From positions 124,001-188,000 of the forward strand of contig NZ_RSCL01000018.1 in the NCBI RefSeq assembly GCF_003991905.1: a DNA stretch of 64,000 nucleotides, written 5' to 3'. This DNA is from Dulcicalothrix desertica PCC 7102 (GTDB lineage Bacteria; Cyanobacteriota; Cyanobacteriia; Cyanobacteriales; Nostocaceae). This document shows, one piece after another, positions 1-8,039 of the stretch (position 1 is its first letter; each line of letters opens with the position of its first letter). The position numbers were made by a program, and so were the translations under genes. The notes under the pieces are model-generated. The model saw only the letters and a list, made by a program, of their open reading frames with translations, searched no databases and was not told the DNA's origin.

Positions 1-963
1 ATATTTGGCATCTCGCATATCAGTTCCTTGGAGGTCTGCACCCGAAAGGTCTGCACCACTTAAATTGGCGCCACTGAGGTTTGCAAACTGAAGTTTTGTT
101 CCAACAAGATTGGCGCCTTGGAGGTCAGCATTCTGTAAATTGGCACTTTGAAAATTTGCACGTTGGAGATTTGCATTTTGTAAATTGGCTCCCTTCAAAT
201 TCGCAAATTGTAATTTGGTTTGATAAAGGTCAGCACTCTGTAAATCTGCTCCTCTTAAATCAGCACTTACTAATGTCGCTTGCTGTAAGTTCGCCATTTG
301 TAGGTTAGCTTCTACAAGTTTGCTACTTTGCAGGTCTGCTTGTAAAAGATTCACCTGCTGTAAGTTAGCTTTCTCGAAATTAGCTTGCTGTAAATTAGCT
401 TGCTGTAAATTAGCTTGCTGCAAGTTGGCTTTGTAGAACAATGCTTCTTGAAGACTCGCTTGTTGTAAATTAGCTTGCTGAAGATTTGCTTCAATAAGCT
501 TGGCTTTTTGAAGATTGGCTTGACTTAAGTCCGCACGCTGTAATTTTGCCTCTTGAAGATTTACTTGCTGTAAGTCCGCACGTTGAAGTGATGCTTCTTG
601 AAGTGTTGCGTAACTCATGTTAGAAAACGAAAGCTTTGCTCTGTAGAGGTCTGCTTTTTGTAGGTCTGCTTTTTGCAGGTCTGCACTTTGAAGCAAAGCT
701 TCCCGAAGTACTGCCTCTTGGAGATTCGCTTGCTGAAAATTAGCAAACTGGAGTTTTGCTTGTTCTAAGTTTGCCATTTGCAGGTCAGCAAACTGAAGGT
801 CTGCTTGTTCTAGTGTCGCTCCTTGAAAATTAGCATCTTTTAATACAGCGCTGCGAAAGTCAGCCATCCGAATCACAGCGTTGCTAAAGTCAGCGTTCCG
901 AAGGTTTTGACCGCGAAATAGTTGACCGAGAACATTTTGACCGGAGAAGTCCTGTGCAGCCAT
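1..963 (-). CDS. Pentapeptide-repeat protein, 3' end cut by window edge
   Basis: The minus strand is open from an ATG at 963 to the window start, giving 321 codons with no stop. After a short lead (MAAQDFSGQNVLGQLFRGQN) the translation is an almost unbroken run of A(D/N)LQx pentapeptides, about 60 copies, with Q very common at the fourth position. Such repeats fold into a right-handed quadrilateral beta-helix; the family is greatly expanded in cyanobacteria and mostly has no assigned function. No signal peptide, kinase or other domain is visible in this part, but a C-terminal domain could lie outside the window. Many units are near-identical at DNA level (gcttgctgtaaattag type on the plus strand), suggesting recent repeat expansion. 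The gene appears as spurious short ORFs on the plus strand. Confidence 0.93.
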   Translation of the reverse strand, partial: MAAQDFSGQNVLGQLFRGQNLRNADFSNAVIRMADFRSAVLKDANFQGATLEQADLQFADLQMANLEQAKLQFANFQQANLQEAVLREALLQSADLQKADLQKADLYRAKLSFSNMSYATLQEASLQRADLQQVNLQEAKLQRADLSQANLQKAKLIEANLQQANLQQASLQEALFYKANLQQANLQQANLQQANFEKANLQQVNLLQADLQSSKLVEANLQMANLQQATLVSADLRGADLQSADLYQTKLQFANLKGANLQNANLQRANFQSANLQNADLQGANLVGTKLQFANLSGANLSGADLSGADLQGTDMRDAKY

Positions 964-1614
964 AACAACATAAAAAAATTACATACCTTGAGATTGTCTG
1001 GTATATTCCAGATAAAGTCTTGCAAGCACTATACATTTCATATTCATTTTGGAGATACTAGTGATTGGAAAGATACAGAAAATCAAGAAAAAAGCGAACT
1101 TCCGCAAAAGAAGCTCGCCTATACGCTGAGGGAAAACTGTAATTTCATGCTCTATAGCAGAAGTTAAACTTTAACAAAATAGCCTATGTATATTTTTTTA
1201 TTAAAGTTTTAAAATATACGTTATTTGCCTTGACTGAGACGAAAATTACGCTCGGACTTTTAACCTTTTTCTTTTTTCCACTTAATTAAAATATCAAACG
1301 CCCTAATACTTACATCTCGGTTTAGACTATGCAAGCTTTTATACTTAAGCTTCATTAAAAAAATACAATTTTACAATCTTTATACTTTCGTCAAAAAAAA
1401 ATTTGTGTTACAAATAATACAAGTACGTAGATTTTGAGAAAGTGCTAATGAAGCTCAAATCGTAAATATTTACGTGCAAACCATTATTTCTCATTAATGG
1501 TTCATGATTTCTTTATAAAACTTCTAGGCATATTTATGTATAACTTCGTTTAAGGAATTGTAAAGCTTGCTTTAATCAGTATTGTAAAATGTAACTATAT
1601 AGGTTTTTATTGAA
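964..1614. other. AT-rich intergenic region
   Basis: About 650 bases between divergent genes. It is strongly AT-rich, especially 1190-1600. I see no credible coding frame, RNA gene or strong inverted repeat. It presumably holds the promoters of the pentapeptide gene and of the gene starting at 1615, but no motif stands out. Confidence 0.5.
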
Positions 1615-1911
1615 ATGATTACAATTGTAGTAACCATAAATATTCTGATTTCCGTAATATTGCTGTATGTAGCTTGGAGAGTTTGGTTGTTAAAGCGGTC
1701 GTTTATGAATTTGAAGAATGCTTTCAATACAGCTTCACGTAATTCTCACGCAGTTCTTTCGACTCTTCCTAACTTTCTCTACGCTCGACAGAAAGTCATT
1801 AAAAATTTACGTCAACGGAACCAAGGTTTAGAATCACAGTTTCAAAAATCTACTCAGGCATTGAGTATACTGCTTATAGTCTCAAGACTTTGGCGCCGTC
1901 GTGGTCAATAA
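1615..1911 (+). CDS. Small single-pass membrane protein
   Basis: 98 residues. Residues 3-25 form one hydrophobic segment (IVVTINILISVILLYVAWRVW), followed by a basic, helical soluble tail ending in RLWRRRGQ. This predicts an N-terminal membrane anchor with a cytoplasmic tail. I do not recognise a named domain. It lies about 100 bases upstream of a YtxH-type gene and a DUF948-type gene on the same strand, and the three look like a small cell-envelope or stress cluster. The GGCGCC palindrome occurs near the 3' end, as in the neighbours, so composition looks native. Start chosen as the ATG at 1615; no strong ribosome site precedes it. Confidence 0.7.
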   Translation: MITIVVTINILISVILLYVAWRVWLLKRSFMNLKNAFNTASRNSHAVLSTLPNFLYARQKVIKNLRQRNQGLESQFQKSTQALSILLIVSRLWRRRGQ

Positions 1912-2009
1912 TTTAACTTTTAGTTAAATTTTTTGATGATTATTTGTTTTTAATGCCAGATGAGGTTCTTTGGCGCATAGAATGGTTAAAAGGGGAGAGG
2001 AAGCATAAA

Positions 2010-2357
2010 ATGTCTAATAAAGGTTCTGGAAAGTTTTTTGGTGGTTTAATGCTAGGAGCTACAATTGGTGCCTTAACTGGTTTACTCGTGGCGCCACGTA
2101 CTGGTAAACAAACTCGTCAACTATTGAAAAAATCTGCTGATGCTTTACCAGAATTAGCAGAAGACTTATCCACCAGCGTTCAAATTCAAGCTGATCGCAT
2201 ATCGAGTAGCGCTTTGCGAAACTGGGATGATACATTAGTACGGCTGAAAGAAGCTTTAGCAGCAGGTATTGATGCCAGTTTTAGAGAAGCCAATGCCATT
2301 AGACAGAGAGATCAAGATTTTGACTCAGATACAATGAACCAGCAGTTAGATAACTAG
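2010..2357 (+). CDS. YtxH domain-containing protein
   Basis: 115 residues. The start is set at 2010 because a strong purine-rich ribosome site (aggggagagg, 1991-2000) sits just before it; the open frame extends 22 codons upstream to 1944 without such a signal. The N-terminus has the YtxH signature: a Gly-rich hydrophobic stretch (FFGGLMLGATIGALTGLL) followed by the typical APRTGKQTR motif, then a long amphipathic helical region. YtxH proteins are small membrane-associated proteins often linked to general stress; biochemical role unknown. The downstream DUF948-like gene starts 14 bases after this stop, so the two are probably co-transcribed. They often occur together in bacteria. Confidence 0.85.
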   Translation: MSNKGSGKFFGGLMLGATIGALTGLLVAPRTGKQTRQLLKKSADALPELAEDLSTSVQIQADRISSSALRNWDDTLVRLKEALAAGIDASFREANAIRQRDQDFDSDTMNQQLDN

Positions 2358-2371
2358 ATAATTATATTATT

Positions 2372-2935
2372 GTGACAGAACCTTTGTTTTGGCTAGGTTT
2401 ATCTCTTCTTTTAGTCGCTGCTAGTTTAGCTGCCGTATTAGTTGCTGCTATTCCAGCATTGCAGGAATTAGCACGTGCAGCTCGTAGTGCGGAAAAATTA
2501 TTTGATACACTGTCGCGAGAACTACCCCCTACTCTCGATGCTATTCGCACCACAGGTTTAGAAATTACCGACTTAACCGACGACGTTAGCGAAGGAGTTA
2601 AAAGTGCCGGTCAAGTCGTCAAGCAAGTTGACCAAAGTCTTGAAGGCGCCCGAAAACAAGCGCAAAATGTACAAGTAGGCACTCGTAGTCTTTTGACTGG
2701 CATCAAAACAGCTTGGAAAACCTTCACACGTCCAAAAGCTTCGCGTAGAACTCCAGAGCGACAACCATTGCGCGACTGGGAGTATCAACAAGAAAATCGG
2801 CGCCAGAAAGAGGAAATTTACCCAGGTGACGATATATACGAAGAATCAGTAGGTTGGGTAAATGGCTACGACAAGAAAAAAATAAATAATGACATATATC
2901 CAAAAACCGTAAAACCCGCTGACACAGAAGATTGA
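2372..2935 (+). CDS. DUF948-like membrane-anchored protein
   Basis: 187 residues, GTG start at 2372. Residues 6-28 form one transmembrane helix (LFWLGLSLLLVAASLAAVLV). A helical region follows with regularly spaced hydrophobics (LARAARSAEKLFDTLSRELP, ITDLTDDVSEGVKSAGQVV), as in DUF948 proteins, which resemble methyl-accepting-type coiled coils. The C-terminal 70 residues are polar and probably disordered. It follows the YtxH gene by 14 bases. A hairpin-forming ATCCGTT-type repeat lies directly after the stop and may end the transcript. Function is unknown; an envelope or stress role is inferred from the pairing with YtxH. Confidence 0.75.
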   Translation: MTEPLFWLGLSLLLVAASLAAVLVAAIPALQELARAARSAEKLFDTLSRELPPTLDAIRTTGLEITDLTDDVSEGVKSAGQVVKQVDQSLEGARKQAQNVQVGTRSLLTGIKTAWKTFTRPKASRRTPERQPLRDWEYQQENRRQKEEIYPGDDIYEESVGWVNGYDKKKINNDIYPKTVKPADTED

Positions 2936-2937
2936 TC

Positions 2938-3007
2938 TGGCAACGGATGTAACAAATGTAACGGATATAATTGCGAATCATCCGTTACAGGAGCGTTACC
3001 GTTGCCA
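2938..3007. repeat. ATCCGTTAC-family inverted repeat
   Basis: Starts with tggcaacggatgtaac and ends with ccgttgcca, so the whole unit can fold. Inner copies of the (A)TCCGTTAC nonamer run in both orientations. It is one of six loci of this family in the window (also 18750-18917, 26695-26723, 28988-29041, 45235-45253, 59699-59746), all just downstream of genes. Confidence 0.85.
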
Positions 3008-3080
3008 AAATTTCTACTTTTAGTGAGAAAATAATCAGTTAAATCAACCAGAGTATAAATTATTCAATGTAGGATTTTTC

Positions 3081-3281
3081 ATGATTACTCAAGATTGTGT
3101 AGATGTAAACTCAGTGGAGACAGACGAAAGCTTGCGGCGCCAAATTCAAATCAAAACAACACAACTTGAAATAGCGCGTCACTCTAACATGCATCTTGTT
3201 GCTGAGACTCTACAGCAGCAATTAGACGAATTAGATAAAAACCGTAACTTCAACGCATTAATGACCTTATTCGATGATTAA
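3081..3281 (+). CDS. Small hypothetical protein, helical
   Basis: 66 residues, ATG at 3081. The sequence is predicted almost wholly helical: an acidic N-terminal stretch, then LRRQIQIKTTQLEIARHSNM and a heptad-like LQQQLDELDKN. No membrane segment, signal peptide or known motif. It appears to be one of the short conserved cyanobacterial hypotheticals, but I cannot name a family. It stands alone, followed by a short hairpin. Confidence 0.6.
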   Translation: MITQDCVDVNSVETDESLRRQIQIKTTQLEIARHSNMHLVAETLQQQLDELDKNRNFNALMTLFDD

Positions 3282-3290
3282 CTCATGTAG

Positions 3291-3309
3291 CACAGGCATC
3301 CTGCCTGTG
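3291..3309. terminator. ACAGGC/GCCTGT hairpin, possible terminator
   Basis: cacaggc atcct gcctgtg, a 7-base perfect stem with 5-base loop, ten bases after the preceding stop. No clear U-run follows. Related hairpins occur at 9932-9953, 22761-22782 and loosely at 55683-55712, so this is a dispersed repeat family that may also act as a terminator. Confidence 0.55.
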
Positions 3310-3379
3310 TATTAAATTATTCAAGGCACCATAAAGCTATATTACAAAATAAAAGTTGTCATTAGTTCATACTCGTCTA

Positions 3380-3426
3380 TGGTTGAAAACCATAAACTAA
3401 TAGTTTAAGTCCATTTTAAATGGACT
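3380..3426. repeat. Two small palindromes
   Basis: atggttgaaaaccat (3380-3394) and agtccattttaaatggact (3408-3426) can each form a short hairpin. They lie in the gene-poor patch before a MITE and probably belong to interspersed repeat families. Confidence 0.5.
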
Positions 3427-3449
3427 ATTAATAAAAGTATCTGTAATTA

Positions 3450-3660
3450 GAGCTTGCTGAATAGAGCTATAACCTTTACCATGTAACGGTTTCAAGCATT
3501 TTGATTCCAATTATATCCAAGAAAAAGGCGCCTACAGGCTCAAAATCCGTGCATTTGCGTAGAAAAATTAGGGCTTGATTTGTAAGCCAACTTCCGAAAC
3601 AACCATTTTTTATACCGTGAGCGCGTCTAGATTCATTTTGTGGAGTTTTTCAGCAAACCC
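3450..3660. mobile_element. MITE, 211 bp, TAATTA target duplication
   Basis: Left end gagcttgctgaa; right end ttcagcaaaccc, which reads gggtttgctgaa on the other strand, giving 12-base terminal inverted repeats with two mismatches. Immediately outside both ends stands TAATTA (3444-3449 and 3661-3666), a perfect direct repeat that looks like the target-site duplication. The inside has no coding frame. The gggtttgctgaa terminus resembles ends of IS families common in cyanobacteria (from memory; not checked), so this is most simply a non-autonomous derivative of such an element. Confidence 0.75.
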
Positions 3661-3678
3661 TAATTATAATGTTATGAG

Positions 3679-3855
3679 GTGGCACGGTTATGTGACCTTG
3701 TAACACTGCCAATAGTAAAGCGTGCCGTAATTATTGATAAGTGGTATAGAATTGTCAGAGTTAAAATTACCGATAAAATAATAGATGGTATTAATGGTGC
3801 CAATTTGGTAACAGCTATTTTAGGTACAGCAGGTTTAAGAACCAATGTACTTTGA
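3679..3855 (+). pseudogene. Possible small gene or gene remnant, unrecognised
   Basis: A 58-codon frame from a GTG at 3679 ends with TGA at 3853-3855. It reads MARLCDLVTLPIVKRAVIID... and includes IIDGINGANLVTAILGTAGL. The composition is protein-like rather than random, but no ribosome site or family is recognisable. It lies between the MITE and two clear gene remnants, so it may be another fragment. Confidence 0.3.
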
Positions 3856-3875
3856 TCTTTTTTGTTAAAATGGAC

Positions 3876-4078
3876 AAATTTCCTGACGCCAACCAGATCG
3901 AATGGTGAGATAATCTTTAAGATACTCGCAACCGCGCGATAGTAAATCGTCTAAACTTAAGTTCCACAGAATTATAGTTCCGTCATTACTAGCAGAAGCT
4001 ATAGTTTGTTCATCCAGGCTAAAACTTACACTTGATACATAATCTATATGTCCTTTAAACGTAGTAATTAAAGTACAG
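3876..4078 (-). pseudogene. WD40-repeat protein, C-terminal remnant
   Basis: Reading the minus strand gives a near-complete last WD40 blade: FKGHIDYVSSVSFSLDEQTI followed by ASASNDGTIILWNLSLDDLL, with the GH and LW landmarks of the repeat. Then comes a tail (SRGCEYLKDYL) typical of the C-termini of large cyanobacterial WD40/NACHT-type proteins. There is no start codon and the rest of the gene is missing. The fragment abuts a plus-strand remnant of another gene at about 4075, so this is a rearrangement junction. Confidence 0.75.
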
Positions 4079-4515
4079 AAACATGGTTATATATTTCTCG
4101 CAAAATCGAAAATTATAAGCCTGAACAAGGCAAAGTTCTTGCTTGGGCTAATTTCATCTTGGATAAACGTTTTAAAGATGCTATCAGGCGCCATAACAAA
4201 AACAAACTAAAATCTTTAGATGAGCCAATATACTTAGAAGGTGGCTCAGAAACCACACTGCTAACACTTCTAGATACTATTCCACATACTCAAAATCAAG
4301 TTGATGATTGGGAGGAGTTACAAGATTATTTAGAAGAAGACCCAAAAGGTGTATTCGCACGAGAACATATTAAAAATCATCTAGAGGTAAATTTTCGAGC
4401 CATTGCATTACGTAGGTTGGCAAGACAATCTTGGAAAGATATGTCTATTGAATGGGGTATTACTATATCAACATTAAGTAGTTTTTATCGACGTTACGTA
4501 GATAAGCAGAAATAG
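4075..4515 (+). pseudogene. Sigma-70-like protein, 5'-truncated
   Basis: An in-frame reading from about 4075 gives TWLYISRKIENYKPEQGKVL then AWANFILDKRFKDAI and ends with a helix-turn-helix-like segment around SWKDMSIEWGITISTLSSFY. This layout is that of the sigma-70-family-like proteins of Nostocales, where YK..GKV..W.NF is a conserved region-2-type motif and the C-terminal part is a region-4-like HTH (recognised from memory). About 145 codons remain. The true start is missing and the only in-frame start is an internal TTG at 4159. The upstream part ends where the WD40 remnant begins. It may still be translated, but is most likely a dead fragment. Confidence 0.65.
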
Positions 4516-4541
4516 ATTATAAAGTTATTCGTAGCTAGTTA

Positions 4542-4566
4542 GTTGGGTTCCGTTCCTCCACCCAAC
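4542..4566. terminator. Hairpin between convergent genes
   Basis: gttgggt, 11-base loop tccgttcctcc, acccaac: a perfect 7-base stem located between the sigma-like remnant and the end of the converging potB. No U-run. The sequence resembles a widespread cyanobacterial 'ttgggtttcgttcc' repeat, so it may be repeat and terminator at once. Confidence 0.5.
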
Positions 4567-4617
4567 CTACGCTTTGTATTGTTATTATTTGTTCGTTCGG
4601 CAAGGGTAATTATAATG

Positions 4618-5583
4618 TTAACGTTTCGGCGCCGCCTCCCCGAATTTTATCAGCAATGCGATAGCGATACTTACTATCATTATTAGTGCCATACTTAAGG
4701 CTGACCCAAAGCCCCAGTTTTGTGTTGCTCCTAAGAATTGATTGTATATCAAACGGGCGCCTGTCATGCTAGAAGTGCCACCTAGTAGTTCTGGGTTGAC
4801 GAAATCTCCTAGTGTGGTGATAAATACTAAAAATGAACTTGCTGCTACTCCGGTTATCACTTGTGGTAATGTTGCTTTATAGAACACTTGTACATGATTG
4901 GCGCCGAGGTCTGCTGCTGCTTCGAGTTGACGTTTATCTAATTTTTCAAGTGAGGCATATAAAATTAACACCATATAAGGTAAAGCACTATAAGTCATGC
5001 CAATATAGACGGCAGCGTTTTGGTTAAGGATATTTAGTGTAGGTAAGCCGAAGCTGTTTAGTATAGTGTTAAGTAAACCTGTAGGACGCAAAATTGTTAT
5101 CCAGGCATAACTACGAAGTAACGAAGAAGTCCATAATGGTAGTACAAATCCGATTAAAATAAAATTTCGCCATCGTTGCGGTACTAGTTGAGCTATCCAG
5201 TAAGCGACAGGGAAGGCTAAAATTAAGCAAATTGCTGTTGTGCCAAGAGCAAATGAGAATGAACGTCTAATTACCTGTAGATAAATAGGGTCAAGTATAC
5301 GATTATAGTTTGTAACTAATGCTTTCCAGATTTTGTGCCAGTTTTGAAAGTCTATAAACTGGTTGTAGTCTGTGATGCCACCTGGGTTGACTATATCTCC
5401 TGGTCGTATACCTGGTACTAAACTTAACTGAAATATGATTAATGTTGGTAGTACTAATAGTAGTATGAGCCAAACACCTGCTGGCGCCAGTAGTAAAAAT
5501 GGTTCTAACCATTTTATTTTTGGTTTCGTGCGCTGTATTTTTTCGACTTCGACAGTTTGAGGTAATGGATATTGCGTTGACAT
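4618..5583 (-). CDS. potB: Spermidine/putrescine ABC transporter permease
   Basis: 321 residues with about six membrane helices. The first (FLLLAPAGVWLILLLVLPTL) follows a polar cytoplasmic N-terminus. The EAA-type loop that docks the ATPase is visible near residue 240 (EAAADLGANHVQVFYKATLP). This is the PotB/PotH class inner-membrane permease. It is the third gene of potA-potD-potB, 47 bases after potD. In most bacteria a second permease, potC, follows, but here the next sequence is a gene remnant and no potC exists in the window. The GGAGTTA-repeat just upstream supplies several Shine-Dalgarno-like units. C-terminus ends in FGEAAPKR. Confidence 0.9.
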   Translation of the reverse strand: MSTQYPLPQTVEVEKIQRTKPKIKWLEPFLLLAPAGVWLILLLVLPTLIIFQLSLVPGIRPGDIVNPGGITDYNQFIDFQNWHKIWKALVTNYNRILDPIYLQVIRRSFSFALGTTAICLILAFPVAYWIAQLVPQRWRNFILIGFVLPLWTSSLLRSYAWITILRPTGLLNTILNSFGLPTLNILNQNAAVYIGMTYSALPYMVLILYASLEKLDKRQLEAAADLGANHVQVFYKATLPQVITGVAASSFLVFITTLGDFVNPELLGGTSSMTGARLIYNQFLGATQNWGFGSALSMALIMIVSIAIALLIKFGEAAPKR

Positions 5584-5594
5584 AATTTTATTCT

Positions 5595-5629
5595 TAACTC
5601 CTAACTCCTAACTCCTAATTCCTAACTTT
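5595..5629. repeat. Heptamer STRR (GGAGTTA on minus strand)
   Basis: Five tandem heptamers on the plus strand (taactcc three times, then taattcc and taacttt) fill almost all of the potD-potB gap. On the transcribed strand these read GGAGTTA, so each unit carries a GGAG ribosome-binding core; the last is 11 bases before the potB ATG. Short tandemly repeated heptamers are a known Nostocales feature. Confidence 0.85.
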
Positions 5630-5630
5630 C

Positions 5631-6716
5631 TTACGCGCTTGTTAGTTGAGTCCAATAGCGTTCGTACATTTCTTCTGCTTCACCTATGGGAGAAAGACGT
5701 TCGCATTTTGCAAGTACTTCTTCTTTGGGGAATAGGGTGGGTTTGGTTTGTATTTGTTTTGGTAGTTGTTCAAATGCTGCACGGTTGGGAGTTGCAAGAC
5801 TTTGACGTAGGGAAAGTTGTGCTGATACTTCTGGTTGTAATAAGTAGTTTATCCATGCATAGGCGCCTGTTGGGTTTGGTGCGCTTTTTAATATGGCAAG
5901 TGTGTCTGTCCACAAGGAGGTTCCGCTTTTGGGTATTGCGTATTGCAATTTGGGATTTTCTTTGGTGAGTTTTATGGCGTCGCTAGAGTAACACATTGCC
6001 ACAAGTAAGTCTCCAGCTAAGATTTTGTTTCGCCAAGCATCTGTATCAAAGCCAGCAAGTGATGGTTTTAGTTCTTTAAGTTTTTCGTATGCTTGTTTCA
6101 ATTCGCTTTCGTTCTTTGAGTTATAGGAATAACCCAACATTTTTAACGTTCCTCCAAAGACTTCGCGGGTATCGTTGAGTAAAGTCATTTTTTGATTGAG
6201 TTTTTCACGATTTTTCCACAAATAATCCCAGTCATCTGGAGGTGTTGTGATGACTTCTGAGTTATAAATAAAACCTGTTGTTCCCCATGTGAAGGGTATG
6301 CTGTAACGGTTGTTGGGGTCGTAAGGAGGATTTTGAAATTGTGGAAATAAATTATCGACACCTATTAGTAAATTATGTTTGATTTCGTTTATTAATCCTT
6401 TTTCTACCATCTTCTGCACTACGTAGTCAGATGGATAGATTACACTATAGGCGCCTCCTCCTCCTGCTTGGATTTTTGCCTGCATGATATCGTTAGATTC
6501 GTACAGGTCTGCAAATAATTTAATCCCTGTTTGAGCAGTAAAAGTTTTGAGTAATTCTTTATCGTCGGCGTATTGTGTCCATGTATATAAATATAGTTGG
6601 TCGCGCTGTTCGGATGTAGTCGCATTGGCTCGAACATTGCCAAGTTTCCAACCACAACCAGCTAACGATAAACCCGATAAGCTTAATAAGGCTTTTATTA
6701 AATTTCTTCTATTCAT
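5631..6716 (-). CDS. potD: Spermidine/putrescine-binding lipoprotein
   Basis: 361 residues from the ATG at 6716, preceded by GGGGA at a suitable distance; a TTG 15 bases further up would overlap potA. The N-terminus is a lipoprotein signal: basic MNRRNLIK, hydrophobic core, lipobox LAGC with Cys at residue 21. The mature part has the PotD/PotF layout starting at LYLYTWTQYADDKELLKTF and ending near YERYWTQL. The protein should be tethered outside the inner membrane and deliver polyamines to the permease. It begins 4 bases after the potA stop, so translation is probably coupled. Confidence 0.92.
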   Translation of the reverse strand: MNRRNLIKALLSLSGLSLAGCGWKLGNVRANATTSEQRDQLYLYTWTQYADDKELLKTFTAQTGIKLFADLYESNDIMQAKIQAGGGGAYSVIYPSDYVVQKMVEKGLINEIKHNLLIGVDNLFPQFQNPPYDPNNRYSIPFTWGTTGFIYNSEVITTPPDDWDYLWKNREKLNQKMTLLNDTREVFGGTLKMLGYSYNSKNESELKQAYEKLKELKPSLAGFDTDAWRNKILAGDLLVAMCYSSDAIKLTKENPKLQYAIPKSGTSLWTDTLAILKSAPNPTGAYAWINYLLQPEVSAQLSLRQSLATPNRAAFEQLPKQIQTKPTLFPKEEVLAKCERLSPIGEAEEMYERYWTQLTSA

Positions 6717-6720
6717 TTTT

Positions 6721-7812
6721 TTATTCCCCAATAGCTATACAATCGGTTTCTGACCACCATGCGTATATGGGGGTGTTTGGGTCGGGTATTATGCCTGCTG
6801 TATTTGGTTGCATGACGGTAATGTGAATTGTTGGTGCAATTTCAACTACGTAGTTAACTCTAGTTCCCAAATACATAACATTGATGAGTCGTCCTTCAAA
6901 GCAATTCTTTTGTACGCTGGGTTTATATAGCGATAGCTGAATTTTCTCTGGACGCACGCTTACTGTTACTGACTGCATCTCTTGGGGTGAGTGTTCTGTA
7001 CGACTAACAATTATCTTTAGCTGTTGTTTTGTTAAAACTTGTAAATTATTAGCGTCGATGTCAACAATTTGACCAGCGAATAGGTTAGTATCACCGATAA
7101 AATTAGCGACAAATGCTGTTCGGGGTTGTTCGTAAATTTCTGCTGGGGTGCCTATCTGCTCGACTTTGCCTTTATTCATTACGGCAATACGATTACTGAG
7201 CGAGAGTGCTTCTTCTTGGTCATGTGTCACCATAATGAAGGTTAACCCTAGCTCTCGGTGCAGGTTAGATAATTCTAGTTGCATTTCTTTACGTAACTTT
7301 AAATCGAGGGCGCCGAGTGGTTCATCGAGTAATATAACAGCTGGACGATTCACTAATGCACGTGCTAAAGCAACTCGTTGTTGCTGTCCACCCGATAGTT
7401 GGGCAGGATGACGAGCTTGAAACCCCTCCATTTTGACTTGCGCTAATGCGTCTTTGACACGAGTTTGGATTTCTGCTTTTGATAGTTTTTTCAAACGTAA
7501 ACCAAACGCGATGTTATCCCAAACGTTTAAATGATTAAACAAAGCATAACTTTGAAAAACAGTATTAACAGGTCTTTTGTAAGGTGGAACGTTTGTCATA
7601 GACTCTCCACGAATAAACAACTTACCTGCGTCAACAGTTTCAAATCCTGCTATCATTCGCAATGTCGTTGTTTTTCCACAACCAGAGGGACCTAAAATAC
7701 TAAAAAACTCACCCTGTTTTACGTCTAAATCTATGCCGTGTACTGCTGGTTCTTGGTTAAAAAATTTGAAAGCTCCTTGCAGTGAGACATCTATCGACCT
7801 AGTTTTTGTCAT
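6721..7812 (-). CDS. potA: Spermidine/putrescine ABC transporter ATPase
   Basis: About 363 residues from the ATG at 7812; the frame stays open upstream to 7878 and an ATG at 7845 is also possible. Walker A is GPSGCGKTT, the Q-loop region is intact, the ABC signature is LSGGQQQR, and Walker B is VILLDEPLGALD with the H-loop in MVTHDQEEAL. The C-terminal third is a TOBE-type regulatory domain. Together with potD and potB it would energise polyamine import. It is first in the minus-strand operon. Divergent mrdA starts about 230 bases upstream. Confidence 0.93.
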   Translation of the reverse strand: MTKTRSIDVSLQGAFKFFNQEPAVHGIDLDVKQGEFFSILGPSGCGKTTTLRMIAGFETVDAGKLFIRGESMTNVPPYKRPVNTVFQSYALFNHLNVWDNIAFGLRLKKLSKAEIQTRVKDALAQVKMEGFQARHPAQLSGGQQQRVALARALVNRPAVILLDEPLGALDLKLRKEMQLELSNLHRELGLTFIMVTHDQEEALSLSNRIAVMNKGKVEQIGTPAEIYEQPRTAFVANFIGDTNLFAGQIVDIDANNLQVLTKQQLKIIVSRTEHSPQEMQSVTVSVRPEKIQLSLYKPSVQKNCFEGRLINVMYLGTRVNYVVEIAPTIHITVMQPNTAGIIPDPNTPIYAWWSETDCIAIGE

Positions 7813-8039
7813 ATTACCCTGATTATCCCTGACAGCTTGCCACATAATCCCTAATTCAGTATTAATACGTAATTGCAAGCTACCTTATGTAGCCTATTAG
7901 GCAGACAAAAAATAGCTCTTTGATTTATTGTACCCATCAATAATAAAAACACCCATTCCGATATTACTAATTAAATCCCCGATAAAAATGACCGCAGTCG
8001 GATATAAATAACAATATTATTAAAATTACAGTTACTTTT

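Noticed and set aside
81-308. Plus-strand ORF of 75 residues
   Set aside because: Shadow of the minus-strand pentapeptide-repeat gene.
922-1167. Plus-strand ORF of 81 residues near the pentapeptide start
   Set aside because: Overlaps the start of the minus-strand gene, no ribosome site and no protein-like pattern.
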